Shown piece by piece: positions 42,758-50,970 of a stretch of DNA of 64,000 bases. The notes beneath the pieces were generated by a model that saw nothing but the letters and a program-made list of their open reading frames with translations, searched no databases and was not told where the DNA came from. How positions within the stretch are numbered: position 1 is the stretch's first letter; each line of letters starts with the position of its first letter. The stretch lies in contig NZ_FNOK01000002.1 in NCBI RefSeq assembly GCF_900106995.1, positions 236,055 through 300,054 on the forward strand, read 5' to 3'. The position numbers and the translations under genes are program-made. This stretch comes from Saccharopolyspora shandongensis. Its GTDB lineage: Bacteria > Actinomycetota > Actinomycetes > Mycobacteriales > Pseudonocardiaceae.

Positions 42758-43948
42758 ATGGACCCGGTCCGCAACCCCTTCGCCCCCGGCGCCGGACAGC
42801 GACCGCCCGAACTGGCCGGCCGGGATCGCGAGGTCGACGCCTTCGACGTCGTGCTCGAACGAGTCGCGCGCGGTCGCCCGGAGCGCAGCCTCGTGCTCAC
42901 CGGCCTGCGTGGCGTCGGCAAGACGGTGCTGCTCGGCGAGCTGCGCTCGATGGCGGTCAAGCGCGGCTGGGGCGCGGGCAAGGTGGAGGCCCGCCCGGAG
43001 GCCGGGCTGCGGCGCCCGCTGTCCGCGGCGCTGCACCGCGCGATCCGCGATCTCGCCGTCCGGCACCGCGCCCCGGACCGCGTCGAGGAGGTGCTCGCCG
43101 TCCTGAAGGCGTTCGTGCTGAAGGCGAACCCGGACGGCGCGAAGCTGCGGGACCGCTGGCAGCCGGGCATCGACGTGCCCGCCGCCCAGGGCCGGGCCGA
43201 CTCCGGGGACATCGAGATCGACCTGGTCGAGCTGTTCACCGAGGTCGCCGAGCTGGCCGCGGACGTCGGCACCGGCATCGCGCTGCTGATCGACGAGATG
43301 CAGGACGTGCAGCCCGCCGACGTCTCGGCGCTGTGCGCCGCCTGCCACGAGCTGTCCCAGTCCGGCGCGCCGCTGGTGGTCGTCGGCGCGGGGCTGCCGC
43401 ACCTGCCCGCCGTGCTGTCGGCGAGCAAGTCCTACTCCGAGCGGCTGTTCCGGTACGTGCGGATCGACCGGCTGGCCCGTTCGGAAGCCGACCGCGCCGT
43501 CGTCGCGCCCATCGAGCGCGAGGACGCCGAGATCACCCCGGCCGCCCTGGACGCCCTGTTCACGATCTCCGGCGGCTACCCGTACTTCGTGCAGTCCTAC
43601 GGCAAGGCGACCTGGGACGCGGCGGTGCGCGCGGAGATCGGCGACGAGGACGTGCGGCTGGCGGCGCCGGAGGCGGAGACGGAGCTCGCGGTCGGCTTCT
43701 TCGGCTCCCGCTACGAGCGGGCCACGCCCGCCGAGCGCGAATACCTGCGGGCGATGGCGGAGCTGGTCGAGGGCCGCGACGAGCCGGCGCCGACGGCGTC
43801 CATCGCGGAGTACCTGGAGCGCCGCCCGTCCTCGCTGTCCCCGGCGCGCGACAGCCTGATCAAGAAGGGCCTGGTGTACTCGGGCGAACGCGGCCTGATC
43901 GCGTTCACCGTCCCGCACTTCGGCCGCTACCTGCTCACGCAGGAATAG
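42758..43948 (+). CDS. AAA-type ATPase (Orc1/Cdc6-like P-loop protein)
   Basis: A 396 aa protein starting at the ATG at 42758 after CCGAGGA. Walker A is GLRGVGKT (49-56), Walker B LLIDEMQD (about 172-179), and a sensor-like GAGLPHLPAVLS follows. The C-terminal part (about 285-396) is a predicted winged helix (SIAEYLERRPSSLSPARDSLIKKGLVYSGE). This architecture is found in a broad group of bacterial archaeal-ORC-like ATPases with unknown partners; it is not DnaA. The longer frame from 42218 is antisense to the CoA-transferase. The stop overlaps the convergent membrane protein gene by 14 bp. Confidence 0.85.
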   Translation: MDPVRNPFAPGAGQRPPELAGRDREVDAFDVVLERVARGRPERSLVLTGLRGVGKTVLLGELRSMAVKRGWGAGKVEARPEAGLRRPLSAALHRAIRDLAVRHRAPDRVEEVLAVLKAFVLKANPDGAKLRDRWQPGIDVPAAQGRADSGDIEIDLVELFTEVAELAADVGTGIALLIDEMQDVQPADVSALCAACHELSQSGAPLVVVGAGLPHLPAVLSASKSYSERLFRYVRIDRLARSEADRAVVAPIEREDAEITPAALDALFTISGGYPYFVQSYGKATWDAAVRAEIGDEDVRLAAPEAETELAVGFFGSRYERATPAEREYLRAMAELVEGRDEPAPTASIAEYLERRPSSLSPARDSLIKKGLVYSGERGLIAFTVPHFGRYLLTQE

Positions 43949-44354
43949 GCCGGCAGAACCGGTTGGCGCTCGGCCGGAACATCGCCACCAGCGCGCCGAC
44001 CACGGCGATCACGTGCAGCGCGCGGACCAGGAGGAAGGCGAGCTGCCAGGCGTCCGCGGGCGGGGCGATCCCGCCGCCGGTCAGCGCCGAGACGAGCGGC
44101 GGCCCGACCATGCTCAGCATCCCGATCCCGCCGAGCAGCACGGCCAGCACGACGCGCACCCAGTTCTCGCCGCTGCGGAGCCGGAACACCAGGGCGGCGA
44201 TGGCGGCGTAGATGAGCATCCGGACCGCGGCCTGCAGCAGCAGCGGGCCGGCCGGCGCCTGGACGACGTGGATCAGCGTTTCGACGACGCCGGCACCCAC
44301 GGCGATCAGCCAGAGCAGGATCGAGCTCCGCAGGGCGGCGGGTTGCTCGCGCAT
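43935..44354 (-). CDS. Four-helix membrane protein, unknown (139 aa)
   Basis: Four hydrophobic segments (about 10-30, 37-57, 64-88, 106-126) separated by short loops, with a short cytoplasmic start MREQPAALRSS. The pattern is like the small DUF-type membrane proteins of actinobacteria with no assigned role. It overlaps the end of the ATPase gene tail to tail by 14 bp, a compact arrangement that may give antisense effects between the two messages. Confidence 0.78.
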   Translation of the reverse strand: MREQPAALRSSILLWLIAVGAGVVETLIHVVQAPAGPLLLQAAVRMLIYAAIAALVFRLRSGENWVRVVLAVLLGGIGMLSMVGPPLVSALTGGGIAPPADAWQLAFLLVRALHVIAVVGALVAMFRPSANRFCRPIPA

Positions 44355-44776
44355 GTGGCGGACCCTTCCGAGAGGTGATCACCTCGGAGTGTGCTGCGTG
44401 GATCTTCGCAGCTCATCGGGTGTTCTCCCGGAGATGTCCCCTAGTGGGCGGCCCGCCGCTACGTCTTTCTAGGCCTATCTAGATCAGTTGCTAGATAGCT
44501 GTATAAAGGCTGATGGGATCGCTGGTTCGGGTCGGATCAGGGTGACCTGAGACACATGTCGACATGTCTGTAACGGGAAGCCGTCGGGTGTCGATATGCA
44601 GGATGACCCCGCGGTGCTGTCGGACCCCCGACCTGGCAGCATCGCGGGGCTTTCCAATTCCGGCACACCCGCCGTTATCGGGCATCTCGCCCACCTCACC
44701 ACTTCAAACCGGTCGAACCCGGCGTTATTCCCGGGTTCCTCGGCGAACCGTCGTCGCGCGCGAAGAGGAGTCGCGA
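44355..44776. other. A/T-richer gap with palindromes, no convincing protein gene
   Basis: CTATCTAG (44475-44482) and CTAGATAG (44491-44498) form a perfect 8-bp inverted repeat, followed by TATAAA at about 44502. ACATGTCGACATGT (44554-44567) is a perfect 14-bp palindrome. The base composition is lower in GC than its surroundings. This may be a regulated promoter or an RNA gene; frames crossing it lack ribosome-binding sites. Confidence 0.5.
44554..44567. promoter_or_regulatory. Perfect palindrome ACATGTCGACATGT, possible operator
   Basis: A 14-bp perfect palindrome with two ACATGT halves, about 50 bases downstream of a TATAAA-like -10 sequence. It contains the ATGT/ACAT halves seen in several PadR and TetR operators. 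No regulator gene is adjacent. Confidence 0.5.
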
Positions 44777-44863
44777 ATGGAAGCCGTCATCGTCCTGGTC
44801 GGCGCCCTGGTCCCCACCTTGGCGGCCACCGCCTTCTACGTCCGCGACCGCAACCGCCTCTGA
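44777..44863 (+). CDS. Single-helix small membrane peptide (28 aa)
   Basis: The ATG at 44777 is preceded by GAAGAGGAGTCGCGA, a good ribosome-binding site at proper spacing. The peptide MEAVIVLVGALVPTLAATAF plus a basic end (YVRDRNRL) is one membrane helix with a positive cytoplasmic tail. The frame is longer upstream but has no other start site. Such single-span peptides often stabilise a transporter subunit; no partner is evident. Support comes only from the start site and the clean helix. Confidence 0.5.
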   Translation: MEAVIVLVGALVPTLAATAFYVRDRNRL

Positions 44864-44928
44864 TCCGCGGCCGGGCGGGTTGGTCCAATCCGCCCACTCC
44901 GCCCGGCGGCGTGCTGTTGACTTCGTGC

Positions 44929-45348
44929 GTGAGTGCTGATCAGCAGCGCGCTCCCGAGCGCAGGTCCGGGAAGGGTGCGGGCCCAGGCCTGCTCGCGGCC
45001 GCGGTCCTAGTGCCGCTCCTGACGGCGGCCGAGTACTTCGTCGTCGGCGCGGCGTGGGCTGCCTGCCTCGCCGACGCCGAGCGCTACGGGGCCGCACTGA
45101 TGCTGTCGGTGCCGGTGCTGTTCGTGCTCAACCTCGTCGTGTTCGCGGTGGCATTCCCGCTGATCTGCGCCGCCGCGCGCCGGCTCCGGCACCCGCTGGC
45201 GGTGGCCGGCGCCGGCATCGCGCTGGTCGTCGCGGCGGCGTTCTACGCGGAGGTCGGGACGGTGTACTTCTACTGGGCCGAGCCGGACCAGCTCGCCGAG
45301 TGCGTCGACCACGTCCCGCGGTGGTGGCCTTCGTGGACCCGGGGCTGA
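44929..45348 (+). CDS. Membrane protein of unknown function (139 aa)
   Basis: A GTG at 44929 gives VSADQQRAPERR and then three or four hydrophobic segments (about 18-42, 58-82, 88-110), with YFYWAEPDQLAECVDHVPRWWPSW at the end. The sequence around its start (GTTGACTTCG to CAGCAG) is 84 per cent identical over 31 bases to that of the NHL/thioredoxin gene at 46348, with the same VS-x-[DE]-QQ start. An upstream in-frame GTG at 44911 is the alternative. No family is recognised. Confidence 0.7.
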   Translation: MSADQQRAPERRSGKGAGPGLLAAAVLVPLLTAAEYFVVGAAWAACLADAERYGAALMLSVPVLFVLNLVVFAVAFPLICAAARRLRHPLAVAGAGIALVVAAAFYAEVGTVYFYWAEPDQLAECVDHVPRWWPSWTRG

Positions 45349-45566
45349 CCGGTCCGAGGAGTGAGGCGCGACTCGGGTGACCGCACCCGTCGGAACACCG
45401 GGCGGCGCGATGGAGGGTCAGCGGACCATGCGTCGCTTTTGCCCTGTTTGCGCTTCCTTGGTGGTCTCTCAACATCGTTGCGCGAGAATCACAAGCCGCA
45501 GCCGAAGTCACCGGCGCGGGGACGTGCCTGTTCCAGCGCCGGTGACCATGGGAGAAAGGGCCCAGG

Positions 45567-46190
45567 ATGCCCCGCATTGTGGAGCCGGCAGCACGAAACC
45601 GTGATCGGGCGGTTGAGACCACGATCTCTCGACCAGGCTCGCCGCGGGGAATCGTTGTCGCTCTCGCGCTGTGGGGGTTCGCCTACGCCTGCTACCGGGC
45701 GTATTACGCGGCGGGCCGCACCGTCGGCATGATCGGCCGGCCGGTCTCCAGCGCCGAGTTCCGCGCTATCAACGCCTTCGGTGCCGCGATCATCCTGTTC
45801 GCCGCCCTGTTGCCGCTCGTCGCGGTGCGGGTAGGCGCTCTGCGACGGGCATTGCCGGTGCTCGGCTGGATCGGGGCCGTCGGCTGCTGCATGCATGCAC
45901 TGGTCATGAGCACGCTGCGGGTGCTCAGCCTGACCGGCGTTCACCCGACGCAGCTTCCGCCGAGCCTATGGCGGTCGTTCGACCGGCAGGTCGCCGACCT
46001 GCAAGACCTGCTGCTGAACGAGCCGTGGTTCTTCGTCGAAGGCCTGCTCTGGGCGGCGCTCGGCATCGCGTTCGTCGCGACGTCGCGACGCCGAGCGTGG
46101 CTGATGTCGGCCATCGTCGGGTGCCTGCTGCTGACGGTCGTCGGCGTGCTCAGCGGGCTGGGCGTGATCGGCTCGTTCCGCTTCGGCTGA
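45567..46190 (+). CDS. DUF3995-like multi-helix membrane protein (207 aa)
   Basis: Five hydrophobic segments with short loops: GIVVALALWGFAYACYRAYYA, AIILFAALLPLVAVRVG, VLGWIGAVGCCMHALVMS, LLWAALGIAFVATS and AIVGCLLLTVVGVLSGLG. The pattern of an aromatic first helix and a CC pair in the third resembles the DUF3995 group. The ATG at 45567 has a CCAGG close by and a weaker GGGAGAAAGG farther up. Function unknown. Confidence 0.75.
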   Translation: MPRIVEPAARNRDRAVETTISRPGSPRGIVVALALWGFAYACYRAYYAAGRTVGMIGRPVSSAEFRAINAFGAAIILFAALLPLVAVRVGALRRALPVLGWIGAVGCCMHALVMSTLRVLSLTGVHPTQLPPSLWRSFDRQVADLQDLLLNEPWFFVEGLLWAALGIAFVATSRRRAWLMSAIVGCLLLTVVGVLSGLGVIGSFRFG

Positions 46191-46347
46191 TGCGACACGG
46201 CGTGACGCGGTTGGTCCTACCTCCGGGGGCGAGTGACTGTTGCTCCATCCGCCCTCCCGTGGTCGTGATTCGTCTGGCGAGTGGGCATCGGCTCGTGCGA
46301 CCGGACCCTGAGGAACACCGCCCGACCCTGTGTTGTTGACTGCGGAC

Positions 46348-48201
46348 GTGAGTGTTGAGCAGCAGAAACGCCGTGCCCGTGTCCGTGCGCCCGAGTTCGT
46401 GGGCCGCCAGTGGTTGAACACCGGCGGAAAGCAGATCAAGCTCGCCGACCTGCGTGGCCGTGTCGTCCTGCTCGATTTCTGGACGTTCTGCTGCATCAAC
46501 TGCTTGCACGTGCTCGACGAGCTGCGGCCCTTGGAGGCCGAGTTCGCCGAGGAGGTCGTCACCGTCGGCGTGCACTCGCCGAAGTTCGAGCACGAGGCCG
46601 ATCCGGACGCGCTGGTCGCCGCCGTCGAGCGCTACGCCGTGCACCACCCGGTGCTCGACGACCCGGAGCTGACCACCTGGCAGAACTACGCCGTCAAGGC
46701 GTGGCCGACGCTGGTCGTCGTCGATCCAGAGGGCTACGTCGTGCACGTCGCCGCTGGTGAGGGGCACGTCGAGGCGCTGCGCAGCGTGATCACCGAGATC
46801 ATCGCCGAGCACGAGGCCAAGGGCACGCTGCACCGCGGGAACGGCCCGTACGTGCCGCCGGAGGCGCCCGAGACCACGCTCCGCTTCCCCGGCAAGGTCA
46901 TCGCCCTGCCGAGCGGGAACCTGCTGGTGTCCGACTCCGCGAACCACTCGCTGGTCGAGTTCGCCGCCGACGGCGAGACCGTGGTGCGCCGCATCGGCGC
47001 CGGTCGGCGCGGTCGCGCGGACGGCGCCGATGCCGAGTTCTCCGAGCCCGCCGGTCTCGCGCTGCTGCCGCAGCACGTCGCCGAGCAGGTCGGCTACGAC
47101 GTCGTGGTCGCCGACACCGTCAACCACCTGCTGCGCGGTGTCCGGCTCGCGGACGGCGAGGTCACCACCCTGGCCGGGACCGGCGAGCAGTGGCGCGACG
47201 GCTCCGACGGCGGACCCGCGCTGGAGACGCCGCTGACCAGCCCCTGGGACGTCGCCTGGTGGGAACCGGCCGGCAGCGTCGTGATCGCGATGGCGGGCAA
47301 CCACACGCTCGGCCTGTTCGACCCGGTCGCCGGCGAGGTCCGGCGGTTCGCCGGGACGACGGTCGAGGGCCTGCGCGACGGCGCCGCCGAGGAGGCGTTC
47401 TTCGCGCAGCCGTCCGGGCTGGCCGACGGCGGCGACCGGCTCTGGCTGGCCGACTCCGAGACCTCCGCGCTGCGCTGGGTCGAGGCCGCGGGCGATGGCT
47501 TCGCGGTGCGCACGGCCGTCGGCACCGGGCTGTTCGACTTCGGCCACGCCGACGGCCCCGCCGAGAAGGCGCTGCTCCAGCACCCGCTCGGCGTCGCGGT
47601 CCTGCCCGACGGTTCGGTCGCGGTCTGCGACACCTACAACGGCGCCGTCCGGCGCTACGAGCCGGCGACCGGCGAGGTGTCGACGCTGGCCACCGATGTC
47701 GCGGAGCCCTCCGGCGCGGCCGTGGTGGACGGGGAGCTCGTCGTGGTCGCCTCCGCCGCGCACCGGCTCGAGCGGCCGGTCCCGCCGGGCGTCGCGGCGC
47801 GCCTCGTCGAGGGGGCGTCGCAGCAGGTCAAGCGGCCGGCCACGGAGATCGGCAGCGGTGCGGTCGAGCTCGCCGTGGTGTTCACGCCGCCGCCGGGCAC
47901 CAAGCTGGACGAGCGCTACGGGCCGTCGACCAGGCTGGAGATCACCTCTTCGCCGGCGGAACTGCTGATCGAGGGCTCCGGTGTGGGCACCGACCTGACG
48001 CGGCGCCTGGTGCTGGCCGAGGGCATCGAGCAGGGCGTGCTGCACGTGGTGGCGCAGGCCGCCAGCTGCGACGACGACCCGTCGGTCGAGCACCCGGCCT
48101 GCCGCCTGACCAGGCAGGACTGGGGCGTGCCGATCAAGATCACGGCCGCCGGGCCGGAGCGGCTGCCGCTGGTGATGGGCGGCCTTGACGCCGGGGCGTG
48201 A
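46348..48201 (+). CDS. Thioredoxin-fold / NHL-repeat protein (NHLRC2-like)
   Basis: A 617 aa protein joining a thioredoxin-like domain (residues about 15-160, with FWTFCCINCLHVLDELRP; the redox pair is the CINC of CCINC) to an NHL six-bladed beta-propeller (about 175-470; repeats such as NLLVSDSANHSLVEF, DVVVADTVNHLLRGV and SVAVCDTYNGAVRRY). A C-terminal beta domain follows. It is the domain order of human NHLRC2 and many bacterial homologues whose exact job is unknown. No signal peptide is seen, so it is probably cytoplasmic. I chose the GTG at 46348; the frame extends to 46330. A very long hairpin follows. Confidence 0.9.
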   Translation: MSVEQQKRRARVRAPEFVGRQWLNTGGKQIKLADLRGRVVLLDFWTFCCINCLHVLDELRPLEAEFAEEVVTVGVHSPKFEHEADPDALVAAVERYAVHHPVLDDPELTTWQNYAVKAWPTLVVVDPEGYVVHVAAGEGHVEALRSVITEIIAEHEAKGTLHRGNGPYVPPEAPETTLRFPGKVIALPSGNLLVSDSANHSLVEFAADGETVVRRIGAGRRGRADGADAEFSEPAGLALLPQHVAEQVGYDVVVADTVNHLLRGVRLADGEVTTLAGTGEQWRDGSDGGPALETPLTSPWDVAWWEPAGSVVIAMAGNHTLGLFDPVAGEVRRFAGTTVEGLRDGAAEEAFFAQPSGLADGGDRLWLADSETSALRWVEAAGDGFAVRTAVGTGLFDFGHADGPAEKALLQHPLGVAVLPDGSVAVCDTYNGAVRRYEPATGEVSTLATDVAEPSGAAVVDGELVVVASAAHRLERPVPPGVAARLVEGASQQVKRPATEIGSGAVELAVVFTPPPGTKLDERYGPSTRLEITSSPAELLIEGSGVGTDLTRRLVLAEGIEQGVLHVVAQAASCDDDPSVEHPACRLTRQDWGVPIKITAAGPERLPLVMGGLDAGA

Positions 48202-48283
48202 TCTCGCGGCCCGGGTGGATCACCGCACCGGGTGTTGACAGGGGCCGCCGGGTACGTCGCGTGCTGGTGTTTCCGCAGGTAGA

Positions 48284-48333
48284 TGCTCGTGAGCGGTTTG
48301 GAGTGCTATGGCACTCCAAACCGCTCACGAGCA
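48284..48333. terminator. Very long perfect hairpin after the NHL gene
   Basis: A 23-bp arm (48284-48306) is perfectly complementary to 48311-48333 with a four-base loop. Flanking TTTCCGC and GCGGAAA (about 48269 and 48341) extend the symmetry with mismatches, to about 85 bases in all. It lies between two plus-strand genes. Its length far exceeds a usual terminator, so it may be a mobile repeat or a nucleoid-protein site as well. Confidence 0.85.
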
Positions 48334-48440
48334 CTTGACCAGCGGAAACCGTTGGTGGCACCGGTGGATCCGCCGTGGCGGGGCCGGAAAGCCCTGCCCT
48401 GGCCGGTTGGTCGCCGGGCGGCGGCAAGTAAACTTTTCGG

Positions 48441-48761
48441 GTGACCGATGCCAAGCTCGAAATCCAGATGCTGCACGACCGGGTCATGGTGCGCATCTCC
48501 CCGGAATCCGGCGAACGCCGCAGCAGCGGCGGCATCGTGATTCCGGCGACCGCCCAGGTGGCCAAGCGGTTGCTGTGGGGCGAGGTCTTCGGCGTGGGCA
48601 GTCACGTGCGCACGGTGAAGGTCGGAGACCAGGTGCTGTTCAACCCCGACGAGCAGTTCGAGGTCGAGGTCCAGGGCCAGGCCTATCTCGTGATGCGGGA
48701 GCGGGACCTGCACGCCGTGGCCAGCGAACGCACCGAACAGGGCACCGGGCTGTACCTGTAG
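48441..48761 (+). CDS. Solitary GroES-like (Cpn10) protein
   Basis: A 106 aa protein with the GroES fold: LHDRVMVRISPESGERRSSGGIVIPATAQ (first strands and a shortened mobile loop), RLLWGEVFGVGSHVRTVKVGDQVLFNPD, and the terminal strand. GroES proper is followed by groEL; no groEL is near. Sequence around the mobile loop differs from the usual co-chaperonin (Ile-Val-Ile is kept). It may help a distant chaperonin or have another role. The start is GTG at 48441. It lies between the long hairpin and the VanW gene. Confidence 0.85.
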   Translation: MTDAKLEIQMLHDRVMVRISPESGERRSSGGIVIPATAQVAKRLLWGEVFGVGSHVRTVKVGDQVLFNPDEQFEVEVQGQAYLVMRERDLHAVASERTEQGTGLYL

Positions 48762-48842
48762 TCGACGCGGCCTTCCCTCGCGGAGCCGGCCGCCGATATC
48801 GTCACGCGCCCCACCGCACGACCGACACGAGAAGGGGAAGCG

Positions 48843-50915
48843 GTGCCGGAAAACCACGATCATCGAAGCGGTGCCGAGCCGTCGACCGAACGGATGCGCA
48901 CCGACCCGGAACGTTCCGGCGCTGCCCAGCCGGAGACCAGCGTCGAGCAGACCACCCGGATCCCACCGGTGCGGGCCGACTTCGACGAACGCACCCGCCC
49001 CAACCTGTCGGGCGCCGCGAAGCCGGAGGCCCAGCAGCCGGCACCGGAGTCCGACGCCGAGCGGACCGCTCAGATCGCCGCGGTGCCCGGCGACTTCTCC
49101 ACGTTCCGCATCGGCGAGACCCAGGCGATCCCGCAGGTCGGCGCCCAGCCCGGCGGCTGGACCGCCGCGACCCCGCCGCCGTCCGACGCCGACAAGAAGC
49201 GCCGCAGCCTGATCCGCGCCGGCATCGTCGCCGGCGCCGTGGTCGGCGCGCTGGCGCTGCTCTACATCGGTGACCTGGTCTTCACCAGCGGCCAGGTGCC
49301 GCGCGGCACGGTGGTGGCCGGCGTCGACATCGGCGGCCTGGACGAGACCGCCGCCGAGACGGAGCTCCGCGAGAAGCTCGGCCCGGGCCTCAACCAGCCC
49401 GTCGAGCTGCGGGTCGGCGACCGCACCGCCACGATCAACCCGGAGCAGGCCGGGCTGCAGATGGACTGGACGGCCACCGTCCAGCAGGCGGGCAGCCAGC
49501 CGCTGAACCCGTTCACCCGGATCGGCTCGCTGTTCTCGACGCACGAGGTCGCCCCGGTCAGCCACGGCGACCGCGAGCAGCTGGTCCAGGCGCTGGAGCA
49601 GGTCCGGCCGCAGCTGGACCGGACCGCGGCCGAAGGCACCATCCGGTTCGAGGGCGCCAAGCCGGTCGCCGTCGACCCGGTCACCGGGCAGTCCATCGAC
49701 GCGCAGCGGGCCACCGACGAGGTGCTCACCCACTGGGCGGACGACGTCGCCGTTCAGGTGCCCTTCACCGAGCAGCCGGTCAGCACGACCAGCGAGGGCG
49801 TTCAGCGGGCGCTGCGCGAGGTGGCGCAGCCCGCGGTGTCCGCGCCGGTGACGGTGCGCGGCCAGGGCAAGGACGCGACGCTGGCGCCCGCGGCGATCGC
49901 CGCTGCGCTGCGGTTCGAGCCGGACGGCGCCGGCGGGCTGAAGTCCCACGTGGACCTGCCGGCCGCGATCGGCAGCGTCGAACCGCAGCTGGCCGACACG
50001 ATCAAGCCCGGCAAGGACGCCGAGATCGTCCTGGAAGGCGGCGCGCCGGTGGTCCGGCCGTCCACCGACGGCATCGGCGTCGACTGGAACAAGAGCTTCG
50101 AGCGGCTCGACGAGGTGCTCCGCAGGCCGCAGGACCGCGCGGTGCAGGCCATCTACGTGCACCAGCCCGCCAAGTTCACCACCGACCAGGCCAACCAGAT
50201 GGGCATCCGCGAGGTGGTCGGCGAGTTCAGCACCGGCGGGTTCGAGGCCGCGTCCGGGGTGAACATCCGGCGCACCGCCGAGCAGGTCAACGGCGCGATC
50301 ATTAAGCCGGGCGAGGTCTTCAGCCTCAACGGGCACACCGGGCCGCGCGGGATCCCGCAGGGCTACGTCGAGTCCGGGATCATCGAGAACGGCCGCCCGG
50401 GCCGGGCCGTCGGCGGCGGCATCTCGCAGTTCGCCACGACGCTGTACAACGCCTCGTACTTCGCGGGCATGCAGAACGTCGAGCACAAGGCGCACAGCTA
50501 CTACATCAGCCGCTACCCGGCGGGCCGCGAGGCCACCGTGTTCCAGAGCCCCAACGGCGCGAGCATCATCGACGTCAAGTTCAAGAACGTCGCCAAGAGC
50601 GGGATCATGATCACCACCCGCTGGACGCCGTCGTCGATCACGGTGCAGCTCTGGGGCACCAAGCAGTTCGACGTGTCCTCGCAGACCGGCGAGCGGACCA
50701 ATCCCACGCAGCCGCAGGAGAAGGTCGTGCCGCCGGGCGAGCCGTGCAGCCCGAGCAAGGGCTCGCCGGGCTTCTCGGTGAACGACACCCGGACCATCAA
50801 GGACGTGACCACCGGCCAGGTGCGTACCGAGACCCAGCACACCGTCTACAACCCGCAGCCGATCATCCACTGCGGCGCGCCGCCCGCCGCCCCACCCGCC
50901 GCCCCGCCGGGCTGA
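48843..50915 (+). CDS. VanW-family envelope protein
   Basis: A 690 aa membrane-anchored protein. An acidic cytoplasmic part (about 1-115) is followed by one membrane segment (about 121-140, GIVAGAVVGALALLYIGDLVF), two predicted peptidoglycan-binding-type domains (about 150-390; similar in pattern to each other, e.g. TVVAGVDIGGLDETAAETEL), and a VanW domain (about 455-600, with VNIRRTAEQVNGAIIKPGEVFSLN, RAVGGGISQFATTLYNASYFAG and HSYYISRYPAGREATVF). A Pro-rich tail follows. It probably acts in cell-wall modification. The GTG start follows GAAGGGGAAGCG. It is followed by a bidirectional terminator. Confidence 0.9.
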   Translation: MPENHDHRSGAEPSTERMRTDPERSGAAQPETSVEQTTRIPPVRADFDERTRPNLSGAAKPEAQQPAPESDAERTAQIAAVPGDFSTFRIGETQAIPQVGAQPGGWTAATPPPSDADKKRRSLIRAGIVAGAVVGALALLYIGDLVFTSGQVPRGTVVAGVDIGGLDETAAETELREKLGPGLNQPVELRVGDRTATINPEQAGLQMDWTATVQQAGSQPLNPFTRIGSLFSTHEVAPVSHGDREQLVQALEQVRPQLDRTAAEGTIRFEGAKPVAVDPVTGQSIDAQRATDEVLTHWADDVAVQVPFTEQPVSTTSEGVQRALREVAQPAVSAPVTVRGQGKDATLAPAAIAAALRFEPDGAGGLKSHVDLPAAIGSVEPQLADTIKPGKDAEIVLEGGAPVVRPSTDGIGVDWNKSFERLDEVLRRPQDRAVQAIYVHQPAKFTTDQANQMGIREVVGEFSTGGFEAASGVNIRRTAEQVNGAIIKPGEVFSLNGHTGPRGIPQGYVESGIIENGRPGRAVGGGISQFATTLYNASYFAGMQNVEHKAHSYYISRYPAGREATVFQSPNGASIIDVKFKNVAKSGIMITTRWTPSSITVQLWGTKQFDVSSQTGERTNPTQPQEKVVPPGEPCSPSKGSPGFSVNDTRTIKDVTTGQVRTETQHTVYNPQPIIHCGAPPAAPPAAPPG

Positions 50916-50930
50916 CGGCAGGTCACCGAC

Positions 50931-50963
50931 GAGCGGTCGTCCCGGTCCCCGGGGCGACCGCTC
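50931..50963. terminator. Bidirectional terminator between VanW and EEP genes
   Basis: GAGCGGTCG (50931-50939) pairs with CGACCGCTC (50955-50963), and the inner CCCGG/CCGGG continues the stem. It lies in the 55-bp gap between convergent genes. Confidence 0.85.
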
Positions 50964-50970
50964 TCGCGTT

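Noticed and set aside
42218..43948. 576 aa ATPase starting inside the CoA-transferase region
   Set aside because: The first 180 codons are antisense to the CoA-transferase and have no family features; the ATG at 42758 has a ribosome-binding site.
48441..48761. A groES-groEL operon
   Set aside because: The next gene is VanW-like; no groEL sequence follows.
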